Below are positions 1-10,329 of a stretch of DNA of 64,000 nucleotides, piece after piece. The number at the start of each line of letters is the position of its first letter. The stretch's first letter is position 1. Source of the DNA: Methylacidiphilales bacterium. Its GTDB lineage: Bacteria; Verrucomicrobiota; Verrucomicrobiia; Methylacidiphilales; UBA1321. Location: assembly GCA_021272165.1 (NCBI GenBank), contig JAJSLK010000063.1:1-64000 (forward strand), given 5' to 3'. The translations under genes were made by a program, and so were the position numbers. A model generated the notes under the pieces. The model ran no database searches. It was not told the DNA's origin and saw nothing but the letters and a program-made list of their open reading frames with translations.

Positions 1-762
1 GATGCCGATGAGGCCGGCGGCACCGATGGCCATGTCGCAGAAGCCGGAGAAGTTGCAGTAGAGGTAGAGATAGAAGAAGAGGATGGCGATGGGGAGATCG
101 ATCGAGAGATGAGGATGATCATCCATCAGAAGGCCGGAATAAGTGAGCTGGTTGCAAAGAACACCGAGGAACTGGAACTTGACGAATCCAACGAGAATGC
201 GAAGCGCACACCGACCAATCGGAATCTCCCAAGGAATGGGCTCAAAACCACGGCGGTAATTGGCGTAGGTATTGATGGGGCCGACGGGCATGGTGGGAAG
301 GAAGAAGGAGAAATTGAGGTATTCCCAGAAGCCGGGCTTTTTGACGACGTCATTACGGACCTCAAGCGCAAGTCGGCTGGTGCGAAAGGCGAGATAGGAG
401 ATACCGACCAGTTCAAGCATTTCTCCCGAGTTGGCATGACCCAGTTTGGCAGAGAGCAAGCCGGGGAGGTAACGGACGATAATAAAGGCGCCGATAGGGG
501 TGAAGAAGGCGAGCCAGAATTTCCAATCTTTCGATTCAGAAAAAAGCCAGAGGGTAAGGTATTGAAAAACAATTAGGCCGACATAAAGACCAAAGCGGTC
601 GGCGTAATGAACACGATGTCCATAAAAGAGAAAAAAGTAGACACCGAGAAGATTCAGGATGGCAAAAACCACTTCCCGGGACAGGCCGGTTAGAGATCGC
701 ATGATGCCGCGACCGAGCAGAACATAAACAGCCAAGCCAGGAATAAAATAATTCCCGGACAT
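1..762 (-). CDS. MBOAT-family membrane O-acyltransferase (AlgI-like), 3' end runs off the window
   Basis: Minus-strand frame from ATG at 762 reads MSGNYFIPGLAVYVLLGRGIMRSL...IAILFFYLYLYCNFSGFCDMAIGAAGLIGI. It is open to the window edge, so it is missing from the ORF track. The YCNFSGFCDMAIG segment is MBOAT-like. Confidence 0.85.
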   Translation of the reverse strand, partial: MSGNYFIPGLAVYVLLGRGIMRSLTGLSREVVFAILNLLGVYFFLFYGHRVHYADRFGLYVGLIVFQYLTLWLFSESKDWKFWLAFFTPIGAFIIVRYLPGLLSAKLGHANSGEMLELVGISYLAFRTSRLALEVRNDVVKKPGFWEYLNFSFFLPTMPVGPINTYANYRRGFEPIPWEIPIGRCALRILVGFVKFQFLGVLCNQLTYSGLLMDDHPHLSIDLPIAILFFYLYLYCNFSGFCDMAIGAAGLIGI

Positions 763-764
763 GA

Positions 765-896
765 CTAGAAACCCTGATAAACGCTTTTATTCTCAGCAAA
801 ATGGGGCGGAGCCAGCACCATCAGCCCAGCCGCAATGAGTGGGAGGAGAATCACCAGAGCGTAAATCAGAAGCTCAATGAGAGTTCGGCGCGGCAT
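765..896 (-). CDS. Small single-pass membrane protein (MPRRTLIELLIYALVILLPLIAAGLMVLAPPHFAENKSVYQGF)
   Basis: Hydrophobic helix. Lies between the SGNH and MBOAT genes, overlapping the SGNH gene end. Confidence 0.5.
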   Translation of the reverse strand: MPRRTLIELLIYALVILLPLIAAGLMVLAPPHFAENKSVYQGF

Positions 897-1983
897 ATAA
901 CTCGACCAAGGCAGGGGTGACGAGAGTGGTGAAGTACTTCTGTCCATTTTCATTGAAATGACCGGGGTCTTCGTAGAGCTTCTCGATCTGTTCGTCGGTG
1001 AGATTTCCGAACAATTTCACGGAGGGGATTCCAACCATGTCGAGATTGAGTCCGAAGGCCCCGGGCCAAAATTCCTTTTCCCCAATTTTGGGATCATGCC
1101 GCTCGGCAAACATGGGTAGGTGCAGAAGCACGATCCGGCAGCCATATTGGCGGGACAAGTCGGCAAATTTCCGGGCGAAATGGAGCTGCCATGATGGCAG
1201 ATCATTGGTGAAGTAAAAATCGTCCTTGGTTGCCTCGGAATAGATACGAACGTCAGACGATGTCGCTGTGGTCAGGGGCGCATATTCTTCGAAGGACGTG
1301 CCGGAGGAAGTCGGGGTGGCCGTATAACCATTACGGGTGCGAAGCGAGCCGAGACGTTCGACGATGTCATCGGCGTGTTTGAGAGTTTCCCAAAGTGATT
1401 TTGTCCGTGAAGAAAAGTCCACCGGCTGATTGGAACGAACCATCGAAAGCAAATTCCGAGGCATGCCTAAAATGGAAGCCAGGTAATAATCGATTTTCTT
1501 AAGCAGGGGCAACCCACCAAGGTCGTGGGCATCGTCCGCAAATCGAAACAAGCGCGCGGCCTGGCCGTTGGGAACATCCCATACCTCATAAACATCGTAA
1601 TAGACGATCATGTGAACTTTTCGATGTTGGAGAAGGTCCTGAGTTACGAGGTAGAGCGTGTCGTATCCGGCGCCACCCCAACCGAAGGTGCGGACGGTGG
1701 CCGGCCGCCCCAGTCGTTGACTCAACTGGTTCTGCACGTATGGCGTATCGATGCCATTCCAAATATGGGAGGCACCTATGAATGCGATGTCGATGTCGCC
1801 TTTTTCTCGATAGATTTGCTCATCGATATAAGGGTAAGCGCCGTTAGCCCACCAGAAGGAGGAGTAAATTTGCTCGCGCGAGGGCAGGAGCGATTTACCG
1901 ACCAGGACAGGGGAGAGAAGGATGACCAGCAGAAGAAAGGCAAAGGCGGCGGCCTGCCGAACTGAACCGAAGGCGGGCCGCAT
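874..1983 (-). CDS. SGNH/GDSL-like hydrolase or acyltransferase partner of MBOAT (AlgJ/DltD-type context)
   Basis: 369 aa; N-terminal membrane anchor; DIAFIGASHIWNGID block and C-terminal DPGHFNENGQKYF block; next to the MBOAT gene. Confidence 0.7.
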   Translation of the reverse strand: MRPAFGSVRQAAAFAFLLLVILLSPVLVGKSLLPSREQIYSSFWWANGAYPYIDEQIYREKGDIDIAFIGASHIWNGIDTPYVQNQLSQRLGRPATVRTFGWGGAGYDTLYLVTQDLLQHRKVHMIVYYDVYEVWDVPNGQAARLFRFADDAHDLGGLPLLKKIDYYLASILGMPRNLLSMVRSNQPVDFSSRTKSLWETLKHADDIVERLGSLRTRNGYTATPTSSGTSFEEYAPLTTATSSDVRIYSEATKDDFYFTNDLPSWQLHFARKFADLSRQYGCRIVLLHLPMFAERHDPKIGEKEFWPGAFGLNLDMVGIPSVKLFGNLTDEQIEKLYEDPGHFNENGQKYFTTLVTPALVELYAAPNSH

Positions 1984-2228
1984 CAGCGCTCCTGCGTGCG
2001 TTTGGCGATAAGGTCGGCAAATTCTCCCACGTTGCGGGTGGCCTCAACTTCACCGACGCGAAAACGGACGTTGAAGGCTTTCTCAACGGCGACGACGAGG
2101 GAGATGTGCATGAGGGAATCCCATTCGGGCACGTCCTTGGCGGTGAGGGCCGGGATGAGGGTGACCGGTTCAAGAAAAAGGTCGTCGAAGATGGTCTGCA
2201 ACTTGGCGAGGACGTCAGCTTGGGTCAT
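1983..2228 (-). CDS. Acyl carrier protein
   Basis: 81 aa from ATG at 2228; DSL phosphopantetheine motif in VPEWDSLMHISLVVAVEKAFNVRF. Confidence 0.85.
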   Translation of the reverse strand: MTQADVLAKLQTIFDDLFLEPVTLIPALTAKDVPEWDSLMHISLVVAVEKAFNVRFRVGEVEATRNVGEFADLIAKRTQER

Positions 2229-4083
2229 AAGCGCGGCGTGTGATTTTGATCCTGGTGGGGGTGGGTTGAAAATTTTTGAGGGAGAGTTCAAACTGACGGG
2301 ATTTTTCGTCCTCGGCGACCAGAGTGAAGCCCATGCGGGAATAAAAGTCGCGCACCATTTCGTTCTTGGGCGTGGGGAGATAGAGGCCCTCGAGTTTGGA
2401 ACAATTGCGGGCGGCGGCGAGGCGGGCGAGTTCGTTGAGAACTTCGTCCTCGACCTGGCGCTTGAGGACGCGGCAGCTCATGAGCCAGGTGTCGATTTTC
2501 ATGATGCCATCGACAGCGTGGCCGATGACGATGGAGATGAGGCCGTGATCGCCGAAGCGGTCCTTGAGGCGGACGGAGAAGCCGATGTAGCCGGGCTCGC
2601 GCATGAGGGCCTGGACTTCGGCCTCGGTACGGCGGCGGGTGGTGAGGTTGAACTGGTTGCTTTTGTTGATGAGCTGGGAGAGGCGGGGGACATCGACGGG
2701 GACAAACTCGGTGATGACGGCTTCCATCTCGAGCGATTCAAGATAGACGTTCATGTCGGTGGCGGAAGCCTGGAGTTCCTTGCGACGGGCCTCGGAAAGA
2801 TACTGGCTGGTGCGCTCGGCGTCCTCGGCGGTGAGACTGCGGACCTCGAAGAAGCGGCAATCCTGGAGAAGCGTGGCGTATTCGGAAGGATCAGGGCCGA
2901 GGAGGATGGTGGCAACCTCAGGGACAAACTGGCGGACGATGTCGATCTCGGCGGGGTTGTCGTCGACGAAGACGAAGCTGTCGAGGCCGAGGTTCAGTTC
3001 GGCGGCGATCTGGCGGATGTTGTCGGACTTCGGATCCCAGTTCGCCTTGAAGGCGACGATGTCATCCATCTTGAGGATCATTTCGGGATGCTTTTCAAAG
3101 ACTTCGGCGGCGCGGTGGTGATCGTTTTTGCTGCTGACGGCGAGGAGGACACCGCGGTGCCTGAGCGAGGCGATGTAGCGCTGGAAGGCCTTGAAGGCCT
3201 CGCCGCGGGGCGAGGTGTCGCCGAGTTCGATGCCTTCGAGGCCGTCATCGGCCACGACGCCTCCCCAGAGGGTGTTGTCGAGGTCGAGGACGAGGACTTT
3301 TTTGGGCGCGCGGCGGAGTGAGGCGATGAGGTGGGCGGCCTCGCGGGCGAAATCGACGAGGAGAGCGGGCGAGCAGGGTTGCTTGCTTTCGAACCAGGAG
3401 CGTTCGTCGCGGGCCTGGATGCCGCCGAGGCGGTGGGCGAGGAACTCGAGGTCGCAGATATGAAGATAGGGCGGGGCCTTGAGGCCGAGTTCGAGATTGA
3501 CCCATTTGCGGAAGGTCCAGTCGGAGCCCATGGTGCGAGAGCGGAAAGCGCCGTGATCGTGGCGGGCGGGAAGGATATAATTGGTGGTGATGATTTCGGC
3601 GCTGGTTTTGTCGTGGGCGCGGGCGATGAGTTGCAGAAGGGAATCGACGACGCGGGTGGCCTCAGCCTGCTGCAATTCGCGCGGGTCGGTGAGCTTGCCG
3701 GGGTAGCGGCAGCGGTTTTCCGAGGGCATGAGCAGGACGACCCTGGGCGCGAAGGCATAGAGTCCGCTCGACTCGTCCATGATTTCGGAGATGTAGTTAT
3801 CGAAATCGCCTTTCCAGAGTTCGCAGGGGGAACCTTCGAGCTCGCAAATATGCTCGAGGAGTTCGTGGAATGGATAGAGGCTGTAGCCGCCGAGGAGGGC
3901 GACGCGGATTTTTTCGGACGCGGGCTTGGGCGGCGCGAGATGACGGGCATGGGCTTTTTTGCGCAGGGACGAGAGGATGAAAAGCTCGTCGAAAGCGCGG
4001 GCTTCACGGGTCTGCTGCCGGAGGAGTTCCCAAAATTCCGGAGCGCCGTCCAAAAGCAGTTTTTTGAGGCGGCTGGTGTCCAT
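2215..4083 (-). CDS. FkbH-like HAD-IIIC family protein
   Basis: 622 aa; HAD motif KKVLVLDLDNTLWGGVVADDG; C-terminal GNAT-like region; adjacent ACP. Confidence 0.88.
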   Translation of the reverse strand: MDTSRLKKLLLDGAPEFWELLRQQTREARAFDELFILSSLRKKAHARHLAPPKPASEKIRVALLGGYSLYPFHELLEHICELEGSPCELWKGDFDNYISEIMDESSGLYAFAPRVVLLMPSENRCRYPGKLTDPRELQQAEATRVVDSLLQLIARAHDKTSAEIITTNYILPARHDHGAFRSRTMGSDWTFRKWVNLELGLKAPPYLHICDLEFLAHRLGGIQARDERSWFESKQPCSPALLVDFAREAAHLIASLRRAPKKVLVLDLDNTLWGGVVADDGLEGIELGDTSPRGEAFKAFQRYIASLRHRGVLLAVSSKNDHHRAAEVFEKHPEMILKMDDIVAFKANWDPKSDNIRQIAAELNLGLDSFVFVDDNPAEIDIVRQFVPEVATILLGPDPSEYATLLQDCRFFEVRSLTAEDAERTSQYLSEARRKELQASATDMNVYLESLEMEAVITEFVPVDVPRLSQLINKSNQFNLTTRRRTEAEVQALMREPGYIGFSVRLKDRFGDHGLISIVIGHAVDGIMKIDTWLMSCRVLKRQVEDEVLNELARLAAARNCSKLEGLYLPTPKNEMVRDFYSRMGFTLVAEDEKSRQFELSLKNFQPTPTRIKITRRAYDPS

Positions 4084-4142
4084 GCGGGAGCTGAATTTTA
4101 TGATTCAGGAGGGTTCCAGCAAGGTTTTAATCCCAAGAGCGG

Positions 4143-5285
4143 CTAGGAAGCGCGGGTTGTTGCGCTTTTGTAACATGATTCGAGTTCGGCGGCGACGCGC
4201 AACCAGGGCCAAGCTTTGGCGTATTCAAATCCGCGCTTTCCCATTTCCGAGGCCAGCGGGGGATGATCGATCCATTGCTTCATCGCGGCGGCCTGCTCTT
4301 CAGCCGTGAGGCCGGCGGAGATGCCGATCCTGTTATCATGAACCCAGTCGCCGTAATTGCTGTCGTCCGAAGCGAGGACGGCAAGACCGGCGCCGGAGGC
4401 TTCGCGCGCAAGCTTGGCGATGCCTTCGAAGCGGGAGGGATGGAGAAAGACGTCGGAAGCGGCGAAGAGTTTGTCCTTTCCCTCGCCGTAGACGGGCGGA
4501 TGGAGGCTGACGTTGGTGAGTCCTTCCCGCCGGATGATGCGACCGATGCGCTCGAAGGCATGGTTCTCTTCGGGGCCGGCGAAGGTAACGGTGAAGTGGG
4601 ATGTGAGGCCCTGTTTATTGAGGAGAATCGCAGCCTGGAGAATGAGGTCGAGGCCTTTTTGGAAAATATCGACGCGGCCGACGAAGAGGAAGCGGACGGG
4701 TCGGGTCGCTTCCGGGCCCGAGAGACGCGCGGCCGTGAGCCATTCGGGATTGAAGCCCCAGGAGATGATTTGGGAATCGACGCCGAAGCGGGTATGCAAA
4801 TCATGGGCCTCGAAAGCGGAGAGACTGCGCACCTGTGCCGCGTGTTTGAGCATGGGGATATCATAGAAGGTCTGGTAAATGCGGCGACCGAGGCTGTGGA
4901 GGGGAGTGGACGGCTTTTCGGCAAAACGGTGATCGAGATGGACGCGAATGAGGTGGCCGCAGGGCTCAAGAACGTAGGGACGCTTCAGCCGCCGGAGAAC
5001 CGTGGAGACGCGGGCGTGAAAAGGGGTCCAGCAGGCGACGATATGGGTGACGTCGGGCTGGAATTCGCCAATGCGGTTGGCAATGGCGGGGGAAGATTTG
5101 CGCTCGGCGTAGGTGACGGGAAGGTGGGTCAACCGGGGATGCTGATCGGCATAAGCGGGGCCGTTCTGCACGTAGAGGGCACCGACCTCATGGCCGCACT
5201 CGAGCAGGGCCTGGATGGTGGACTTGACTTCAGTGGCCTCGGCCCGGTCGGCGGCGAGGCTGCTGATGACGAGAAGAATGCGCAT
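4143..5285 (-). CDS. Glycosyltransferase family 4
   Basis: From MRILLVISSLAADRAEATEVKS; contains RPVRFLFVGRVDIFQKGLDLIL and PSRFEGIAKLAREASGAGLAVLAS. Confidence 0.85.
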   Translation of the reverse strand: MRILLVISSLAADRAEATEVKSTIQALLECGHEVGALYVQNGPAYADQHPRLTHLPVTYAERKSSPAIANRIGEFQPDVTHIVACWTPFHARVSTVLRRLKRPYVLEPCGHLIRVHLDHRFAEKPSTPLHSLGRRIYQTFYDIPMLKHAAQVRSLSAFEAHDLHTRFGVDSQIISWGFNPEWLTAARLSGPEATRPVRFLFVGRVDIFQKGLDLILQAAILLNKQGLTSHFTVTFAGPEENHAFERIGRIIRREGLTNVSLHPPVYGEGKDKLFAASDVFLHPSRFEGIAKLAREASGAGLAVLASDDSNYGDWVHDNRIGISAGLTAEEQAAAMKQWIDHPPLASEMGKRGFEYAKAWPWLRVAAELESCYKSATTRAS

Positions 5286-5302
5286 GGGCGGCGATCCCTG
5301 TC

Positions 5303-6121
5303 CTAGATCACGTCGGCGAAGGTTTTCTCGGTTTTGCGGAAGTACCAAACGCCGAGGAGAGCGAAGAAGACGGTGACGGAAAGCGAGACGAGGAAGCTGG
5401 AGAACATGAAACCGCCACGGCCGTCGAGGAGGGCCCAGCGAAAGCCGTCGATGACGCCGACCATGGGGTTGAGGGAGTAGAGCCAGCGCCATTGGTCAGG
5501 CACCGCGGAACTGGGAAAGCCGACGGGCGAGACGTAGGTGCCGATCTGGACGATGAAGGGGATGATGTAACGGAAGTCGCGATATTTGACGTTGAGCGCG
5601 GTGAGGAGAAGGCCGGGGCCAAGTGCGGCGAGGAAAGCCATGATGATAAGAAGCGGGATGACAATGAAACGCCAGGTGGGAATGAACTGGTACCAGAGCA
5701 TGAGAATGAGCAGGAGCACGAAGGTGATGAGGAAATCGACGAGGGCGGTGATGACGGCGCCGGCCGGGATGATCATGCGGGGGAAGTAGACCTTGGAGAT
5801 GAGGTTGGAATTGGCCACGAGGCTCTGGCTGGAGCCGGTGAGCGAGGTGGAGAAGAATTGCCACGGGAGCATTCCGGCCATGACGAGGAGCGGATAGGGG
5901 ACACCGCCGGGCGGGATTTTGGCGAGCTTGCCGAAGATGACGGTGAAGATGATGGTGGCGAGGAGAGGCTGAAGAATGGCCCAGATGATGCCGATGGCGG
6001 TCTGCTTATAGCGGACGGAGATGTCGCGCCAGGCGAGGACGTAGAAGAGCTCGCGATAATGCCAGAGATCGCGCCAATACTGGCGCTCGATCCGTCCGGG
6101 TTCGATGATGATGCGGGCCAT
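5303..6121 (-). CDS. ABC-2 type polysaccharide export permease
   Basis: 272 aa from MARIIIEPGRIERQYWRDLWHYRELFYVLAWRDISVRYKQTAIGIIWAILQPL. The N-terminal part of ORF 5303..7144 is an out-of-frame extension. Confidence 0.9.
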   Translation of the reverse strand: MARIIIEPGRIERQYWRDLWHYRELFYVLAWRDISVRYKQTAIGIIWAILQPLLATIIFTVIFGKLAKIPPGGVPYPLLVMAGMLPWQFFSTSLTGSSQSLVANSNLISKVYFPRMIIPAGAVITALVDFLITFVLLLILMLWYQFIPTWRFIVIPLLIIMAFLAALGPGLLLTALNVKYRDFRYIIPFIVQIGTYVSPVGFPSSAVPDQWRWLYSLNPMVGVIDGFRWALLDGRGGFMFSSFLVSLSVTVFFALLGVWYFRKTEKTFADVI

Positions 6122-6155
6122 GGCGGGGGAGTATGGGGGCGGGGTGAAAGTATGG

Positions 6156-7430
6156 TCAATAAGCGAAGGCGGCGCGGCGGGTGGGCGCGGGATGGGCGGC
6201 GACGGCCTCCTCGTAGAACCGGCTGATAGCCGCGCCCATGGTGCGCATGGTGAATTTTTCGTGAACACGGGCGCGGGCCTGTTCAGAGAGTTTGGCAAGG
6301 AGTGCGCGGTCGCGGGAGACGCGGGTGAGAAAACCGGCCATGGCTTCGATGGCTTCCTGCGGATCGTGGATCGGCGCGACGAAGCCGGTCTCGGCGGTGA
6401 CCTGCGAGGCGGGTCCGCCGATGTCGAGGCAGACGACGGGCCGTCCGGCGGCCATCGCTTCCATGCAGACATTGCCGAAGGCTTCGTGGAGCGCGGGATG
6501 CATGAGAACATGGGCTTGGGCGAGCTTGGCCAGGACATCGGCGTAGGAGGGCAGATGGCCGAAGAAGCGGATGCGGTCGGCGACGCCGGTCCGGGCCGCG
6601 ATTTCCTCGAGGTTGGGGCGGAAGGGGCCGTTGTTGATGAGCCAGAGTTCGGCTTCGGGATCGTTTTTGGCGAAAAGGCCGAAGGCGCGGATGGCGAGAT
6701 GGAAGCCTTTCCAATGCAGGAGCCGGCCCATGCAGATGGCGCGAAAAGGCCCGGGCGGCGGCGACGGAAATTTGCCGAAAGTTTCGAGTTCGTCAGCGGC
6801 AAGGGCGGCCTGGGGGAGCTGCTCGACGCGGCGGACGCCGAGGTCGCGGATGGCTTCGCAGGCCTCACGGGAGACACCGATACCGATGGTGGCGGCGCGG
6901 GCGGTGGCGCGGAGGGCGGGATCGCGTTGCGAGACGGCGCGGATGAAATCGCGAACGAATTCAAACCAGCGCTCGCGGATGGGCAGCTCGGCCAGGAAGG
7001 CGGACGGAGCATACTCGGCCGCACCGACCGGGCCCCAGATGAAGGGGATGCCGAGATCGCGGATGCCGCAGGGCGACCAGTAGCGACCGAAGGTGACGTG
7101 ATGGACGAGGTCGAAGCCGATTTCGTCGTGCAATTTCTGGGCAATGCCGAGCATTTTGTGCTGCCAGAGATGATAATAGACGCAGCCGAGCATTCCCGGA
7201 CGGCGCAGAGCGCGGACCATCCAGTGGGGCAACTGGAAGAAGACGGGATGGAAGCGGGGCATGGGATTTTCGGCGAGGTAACTCATCATGCCGGGTTCGT
7301 ACTCGCTTTTTTCGATGAGGGCCCAGACTTCGTGGCCCTCGGCGAGGGCGTGGTTGACGGAACGCCAGGCGTTGCCGGGCTCGGAGGTTTTGCAGGGCGC
7401 GCAGGAATAGGCGGAGAGCAGAATCTTCAT
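6156..7430 (-). CDS. Glycosyltransferase family 4
   Basis: 424 aa; [25 protein letters not shown] start and C-terminal [31 protein letters not shown]. Confidence 0.88.
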   Translation of the reverse strand: MKILLSAYSCAPCKTSEPGNAWRSVNHALAEGHEVWALIEKSEYEPGMMSYLAENPMPRFHPVFFQLPHWMVRALRRPGMLGCVYYHLWQHKMLGIAQKLHDEIGFDLVHHVTFGRYWSPCGIRDLGIPFIWGPVGAAEYAPSAFLAELPIRERWFEFVRDFIRAVSQRDPALRATARAATIGIGVSREACEAIRDLGVRRVEQLPQAALAADELETFGKFPSPPPGPFRAICMGRLLHWKGFHLAIRAFGLFAKNDPEAELWLINNGPFRPNLEEIAARTGVADRIRFFGHLPSYADVLAKLAQAHVLMHPALHEAFGNVCMEAMAAGRPVVCLDIGGPASQVTAETGFVAPIHDPQEAIEAMAGFLTRVSRDRALLAKLSEQARARVHEKFTMRTMGAAISRFYEEAVAAHPAPTRRAAFAY

Positions 7431-8143
7431 GCGGCTTTTTCCGGAGCATGGGCATGGCCGCTTCTGGTGCCGACTTCCCGCGCGGGATTACCGGCAAAGA
7501 TGGCGTTGGCCGGGATGTTACGGGTCACGACGGCGCCGGCGCCGATGATGGCGTAGTCGCCGATCTCGACGCCCTTGAGGACGATGGCGCGGGCGCCAAT
7601 GAAGACGCTGCGGCCGATGCGGATGGGACGGGCGCCTTCGCTATATTCGTTGCGCCAGGTGCCATCGGGCTCGAGGACGTGGAAATCGTTGTCGATGATC
7701 ATGGCGCCGGAGCCGAGGATGGTGTCGTCGCCGATGGTGATTTCTTTTCCAGCACAAAGGACGGCGGCGCTGAGGCCGACGCGCGCGCCGAGACGGAGCT
7801 CGGCCCCGGGGGCAAGGGTGCGCAGGACGGAGGGTTGCGGGCAGCCGAGAGGATTGGAGCGGAGCGCGCTGACAATGCGAACGCCTTCAGAGAGGATGAT
7901 GCGGGAATTGGGCGCGACGCTGATCATGGGGCGACCGACAAAGACAATGCCCTGGCCACACTCGACGCCTTTGATGTCAGCTTCAGCCTGCCAAAGAAAA
8001 CTGGGGAAGGAACGGAGCCAGGAAACAAACCGGCCAAGGGCGTGCGCGGAATTCACAGATAAACTCTTTGCTTCGAGGATGCCATTCGTCCATTTTGACA
8101 GCGTGCGAGTGGCGATATTGGCAAACTTTCCCCTGCATGTCAT
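7427..8143 (-). CDS. Left-handed beta-helix (hexapeptide) acyltransferase; start uncertain
   Basis: C-terminal [50 protein letters not shown] is hexapeptide-repeat sequence. The annotated N-terminus overlaps the divergent GT gene, so the real start may be further downstream. Confidence 0.85.
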   Translation of the reverse strand: MTCRGKFANIATRTLSKWTNGILEAKSLSVNSAHALGRFVSWLRSFPSFLWQAEADIKGVECGQGIVFVGRPMISVAPNSRIILSEGVRIVSALRSNPLGCPQPSVLRTLAPGAELRLGARVGLSAAVLCAGKEITIGDDTILGSGAMIIDNDFHVLEPDGTWRNEYSEGARPIRIGRSVFIGARAIVLKGVEIGDYAIIGAGAVVTRNIPANAIFAGNPAREVGTRSGHAHAPEKAA

Positions 8144-9224
8144 TCCTTCTTTGAGCAGCGGAAAAGCGCCGACGGGACATTACGCGACATGGTTACCGCC
8201 ACTGGCGGAGGCGAACGCGACTGGCGACGGGATCGAGCGGATCTGGATCACGCTTTGTGATGAAATAGAGAAGAAAACGGAGGGCGTTTTCTGGAACCAG
8301 CGGTTCATTATTTTACCGTCGCGAAAAACGGGGCGGGCGAGTTCGTTCTTCCGCGAGGATCGGGCGGCGATCCAGGCGGTACTGCGGGAAATTCGACCCG
8401 ACCTGGTGCACGGCTGGGGAACAGAAGACGTCTATGCGCTGGCGGCGGTGACATCGGGATTTCCGGCGGTGATTTCGATGCAGGGCATCCTGAGCCACTA
8501 CGTGCTGCATACGCAGTCCGACGCGCGAATGTGGTTCCAGGCGCTGCTGGAACTTTATCTTTTGCGACGGACACGGGCGTTGACGTGCGAAAGCCGGTGG
8601 GCGCGGCCGATCTTGCAACGGCGCGCGCCGCGGGCGGAGATCACGTGTATCGAATACGGCGCGCATCCCGATTTTTTCGAAGCGACGTGGACGCCCGATC
8701 CGGCCAACCCCGCGGCGATTTTTGTCGGGACGGTGGCGGCCCGAAAGGGAATCCAGGATGCGCTGAAGGCTTTTGCCACGCCGGAATTGAAGGAAACCGA
8801 GTTGTGGGTGGTGGGAAGCGGTCCGCTGGAGGACTGGGAAAACGCGCCGCCGAACGTCAAATGGCTGGGACGGCTCGACCGCGCGCGGCTGATCGAAAAA
8901 ATGTCGAAGGCGTGGTGTTTGGTGCTGCCGACGCGGGCCGATACGAGCCCGAACGTGGTGAAGGAGGGGCGGGTGATGGGCCTGCCGGTGGTGACGACGC
9001 CGTGCGGCGGGCAGAGCGATTATATCGAGGAGGGACGGAACGGATTTATCGTCAACCCGGGTGACATTGCCAATCTGACTTCCCGACTGCACCAGCTGCT
9101 TTCTGATTTTGATTTCTGCCGCCAGCGGGGTTTGGACGGTTGGGAGGCAGACCGGGCGATTTTCCGGACGGATGTCATGGCGGAAAAATTCCGTGCATTG
9201 TATCGTGAGGTAACAATCTTGTAA
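8079..9224 (+). CDS. Glycosyltransferase family 4
   Basis: [31 protein letters not shown] ... [20 protein letters not shown] ... [32 protein letters not shown]. Upstream part of ORF 7575..9224 is antisense to the acetyltransferase. Confidence 0.85.
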   Translation: MPFVHFDSVRVAILANFPLHVIPSLSSGKAPTGHYATWLPPLAEANATGDGIERIWITLCDEIEKKTEGVFWNQRFIILPSRKTGRASSFFREDRAAIQAVLREIRPDLVHGWGTEDVYALAAVTSGFPAVISMQGILSHYVLHTQSDARMWFQALLELYLLRRTRALTCESRWARPILQRRAPRAEITCIEYGAHPDFFEATWTPDPANPAAIFVGTVAARKGIQDALKAFATPELKETELWVVGSGPLEDWENAPPNVKWLGRLDRARLIEKMSKAWCLVLPTRADTSPNVVKEGRVMGLPVVTTPCGGQSDYIEEGRNGFIVNPGDIANLTSRLHQLLSDFDFCRQRGLDGWEADRAIFRTDVMAEKFRALYREVTIL

Positions 9225-9279
9225 GGCGAAAGCGGGATTTAGCCTTGGATTTGGGAGTTGCGTCTCCTAGAGTGTAAGA

Positions 9280-10329
9280 GTGGTGAATTCGCCTTCTTCA
9301 CAATCTGTCGTGACCTTAAAGAACTTTCCGTGGACATGGCGGAACATTCTCGCGATTGCGGCGGCCCTGGTGATGTGCTGGGTGTTGCTGGATGCCGTCC
9401 TTTATTGCGACACTTCGTATCGCGCGACGTTCGGCAATAATCGATGCACGCTGGTGGGGCTTTTTCTCAGCACGTTCTGGGGTGATATCCGGGACCAGAT
9501 CAGTGGTTTCTTTTCCTCGACGCCGACGGGATCGCTGGCGGGAGAAATCACGGCGACGGAATGGACGCAATGCGTGCTGGTGCCACCGATCGTGTTCTAT
9601 CTGGTCTGGTGGCTGTGGCCCCGGCTGCGCGAATTGCCGGTGCGCGGATCGGTGACGGGATATTCGATCGTGGCGGCGGGGCTGGCGTTTTATGTGCTGG
9701 GGTACATGGCGGAAAATTATTATGTCGGCGTGATGTCGATGCAGCTTGTTTACGCAGGGCTGATCGTGCTTTTCCTCGGCTGGGTGATGATGCGGGCGCT
9801 GCTGTTTCCGTGGGCGTTTCTTTTTTTCATGTGGCCCTATGGTTTTTTCGAGGATGTGGCGTTCCAACTGCGGATGATCATGTCGAACCTGAGCCACCAC
9901 GTGCTGCTCTGGATGGGCGTGGGCAATGTGCTAAACGGGACGGCGATCATGTCGCCGCCGGGCACGAGCCCCTCCTTTGGGATCGATATCGCTGATCCAT
10001 GCAGCGGCATCCGTTCACTCTTCGCGCTGGTGATGATCGCGGCGCTCTACGCCTTTCTTTCCTTCCGTCACACGTGGCAGAAGGTGGTGATTGTCCTGGT
10101 GTCGTTGCCGCTGGTGATTCTGGGAAATCTGGTGCGCATCCTGATGCTGACGATCGCGAACATCCATTTCGGTGAGGCGTTCGCGCTCGGCACCAACGAC
10201 CATCCTTCGTGGTTTCATGAAGGTGCGGGTTATCTGGTTTACATCATCAATTTTGCCGGATTGATCGGCCTGGGCACGATTTTGTCGCGGTTGGGATCGC
10301 ATCCTGAAAAGGAGAAAACGGCTGCATGA
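9280..10329 (+). CDS. Exosortase/archaeosortase family protein
   Basis: Polytopic; catalytic-type motifs DPCSGIRSLFAL, NLVRILMLT and HEGAGYLVY. Confidence 0.88.
   Translation: MVNSPSSQSVVTLKNFPWTWRNILAIAAALVMCWVLLDAVLYCDTSYRATFGNNRCTLVGLFLSTFWGDIRDQISGFFSSTPTGSLAGEITATEWTQCVLVPPIVFYLVWWLWPRLRELPVRGSVTGYSIVAAGLAFYVLGYMAENYYVGVMSMQLVYAGLIVLFLGWVMMRALLFPWAFLFFMWPYGFFEDVAFQLRMIMSNLSHHVLLWMGVGNVLNGTAIMSPPGTSPSFGIDIADPCSGIRSLFALVMIAALYAFLSFRHTWQKVVIVLVSLPLVILGNLVRILMLTIANIHFGEAFALGTNDHPSWFHEGAGYLVYIINFAGLIGLGTILSRLGSHPEKEKTAA

Noticed and set aside
2013-3321. Long plus-strand ORFs 1996..3321 and 3331..4146
   Set aside because: Antisense to the FkbH-like gene; low-complexity Asp/Glu/Gly translation typical of the shadow frame of a GC-rich gene.
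6122-7144. N-terminal ~340 aa of minus ORF 5303..7144
   Set aside because: Ser/Pro/Arg-rich out-of-frame translation over a glycosyltransferase gene. The real permease starts at 6121.
4263-7556. Plus-strand ORFs 4263..5306, 5492..6226 and 6105..7556
   Set aside because: Shadow frames of glycosyltransferases and the ABC permease; translations rich in DGE/AGG with no domain motifs.
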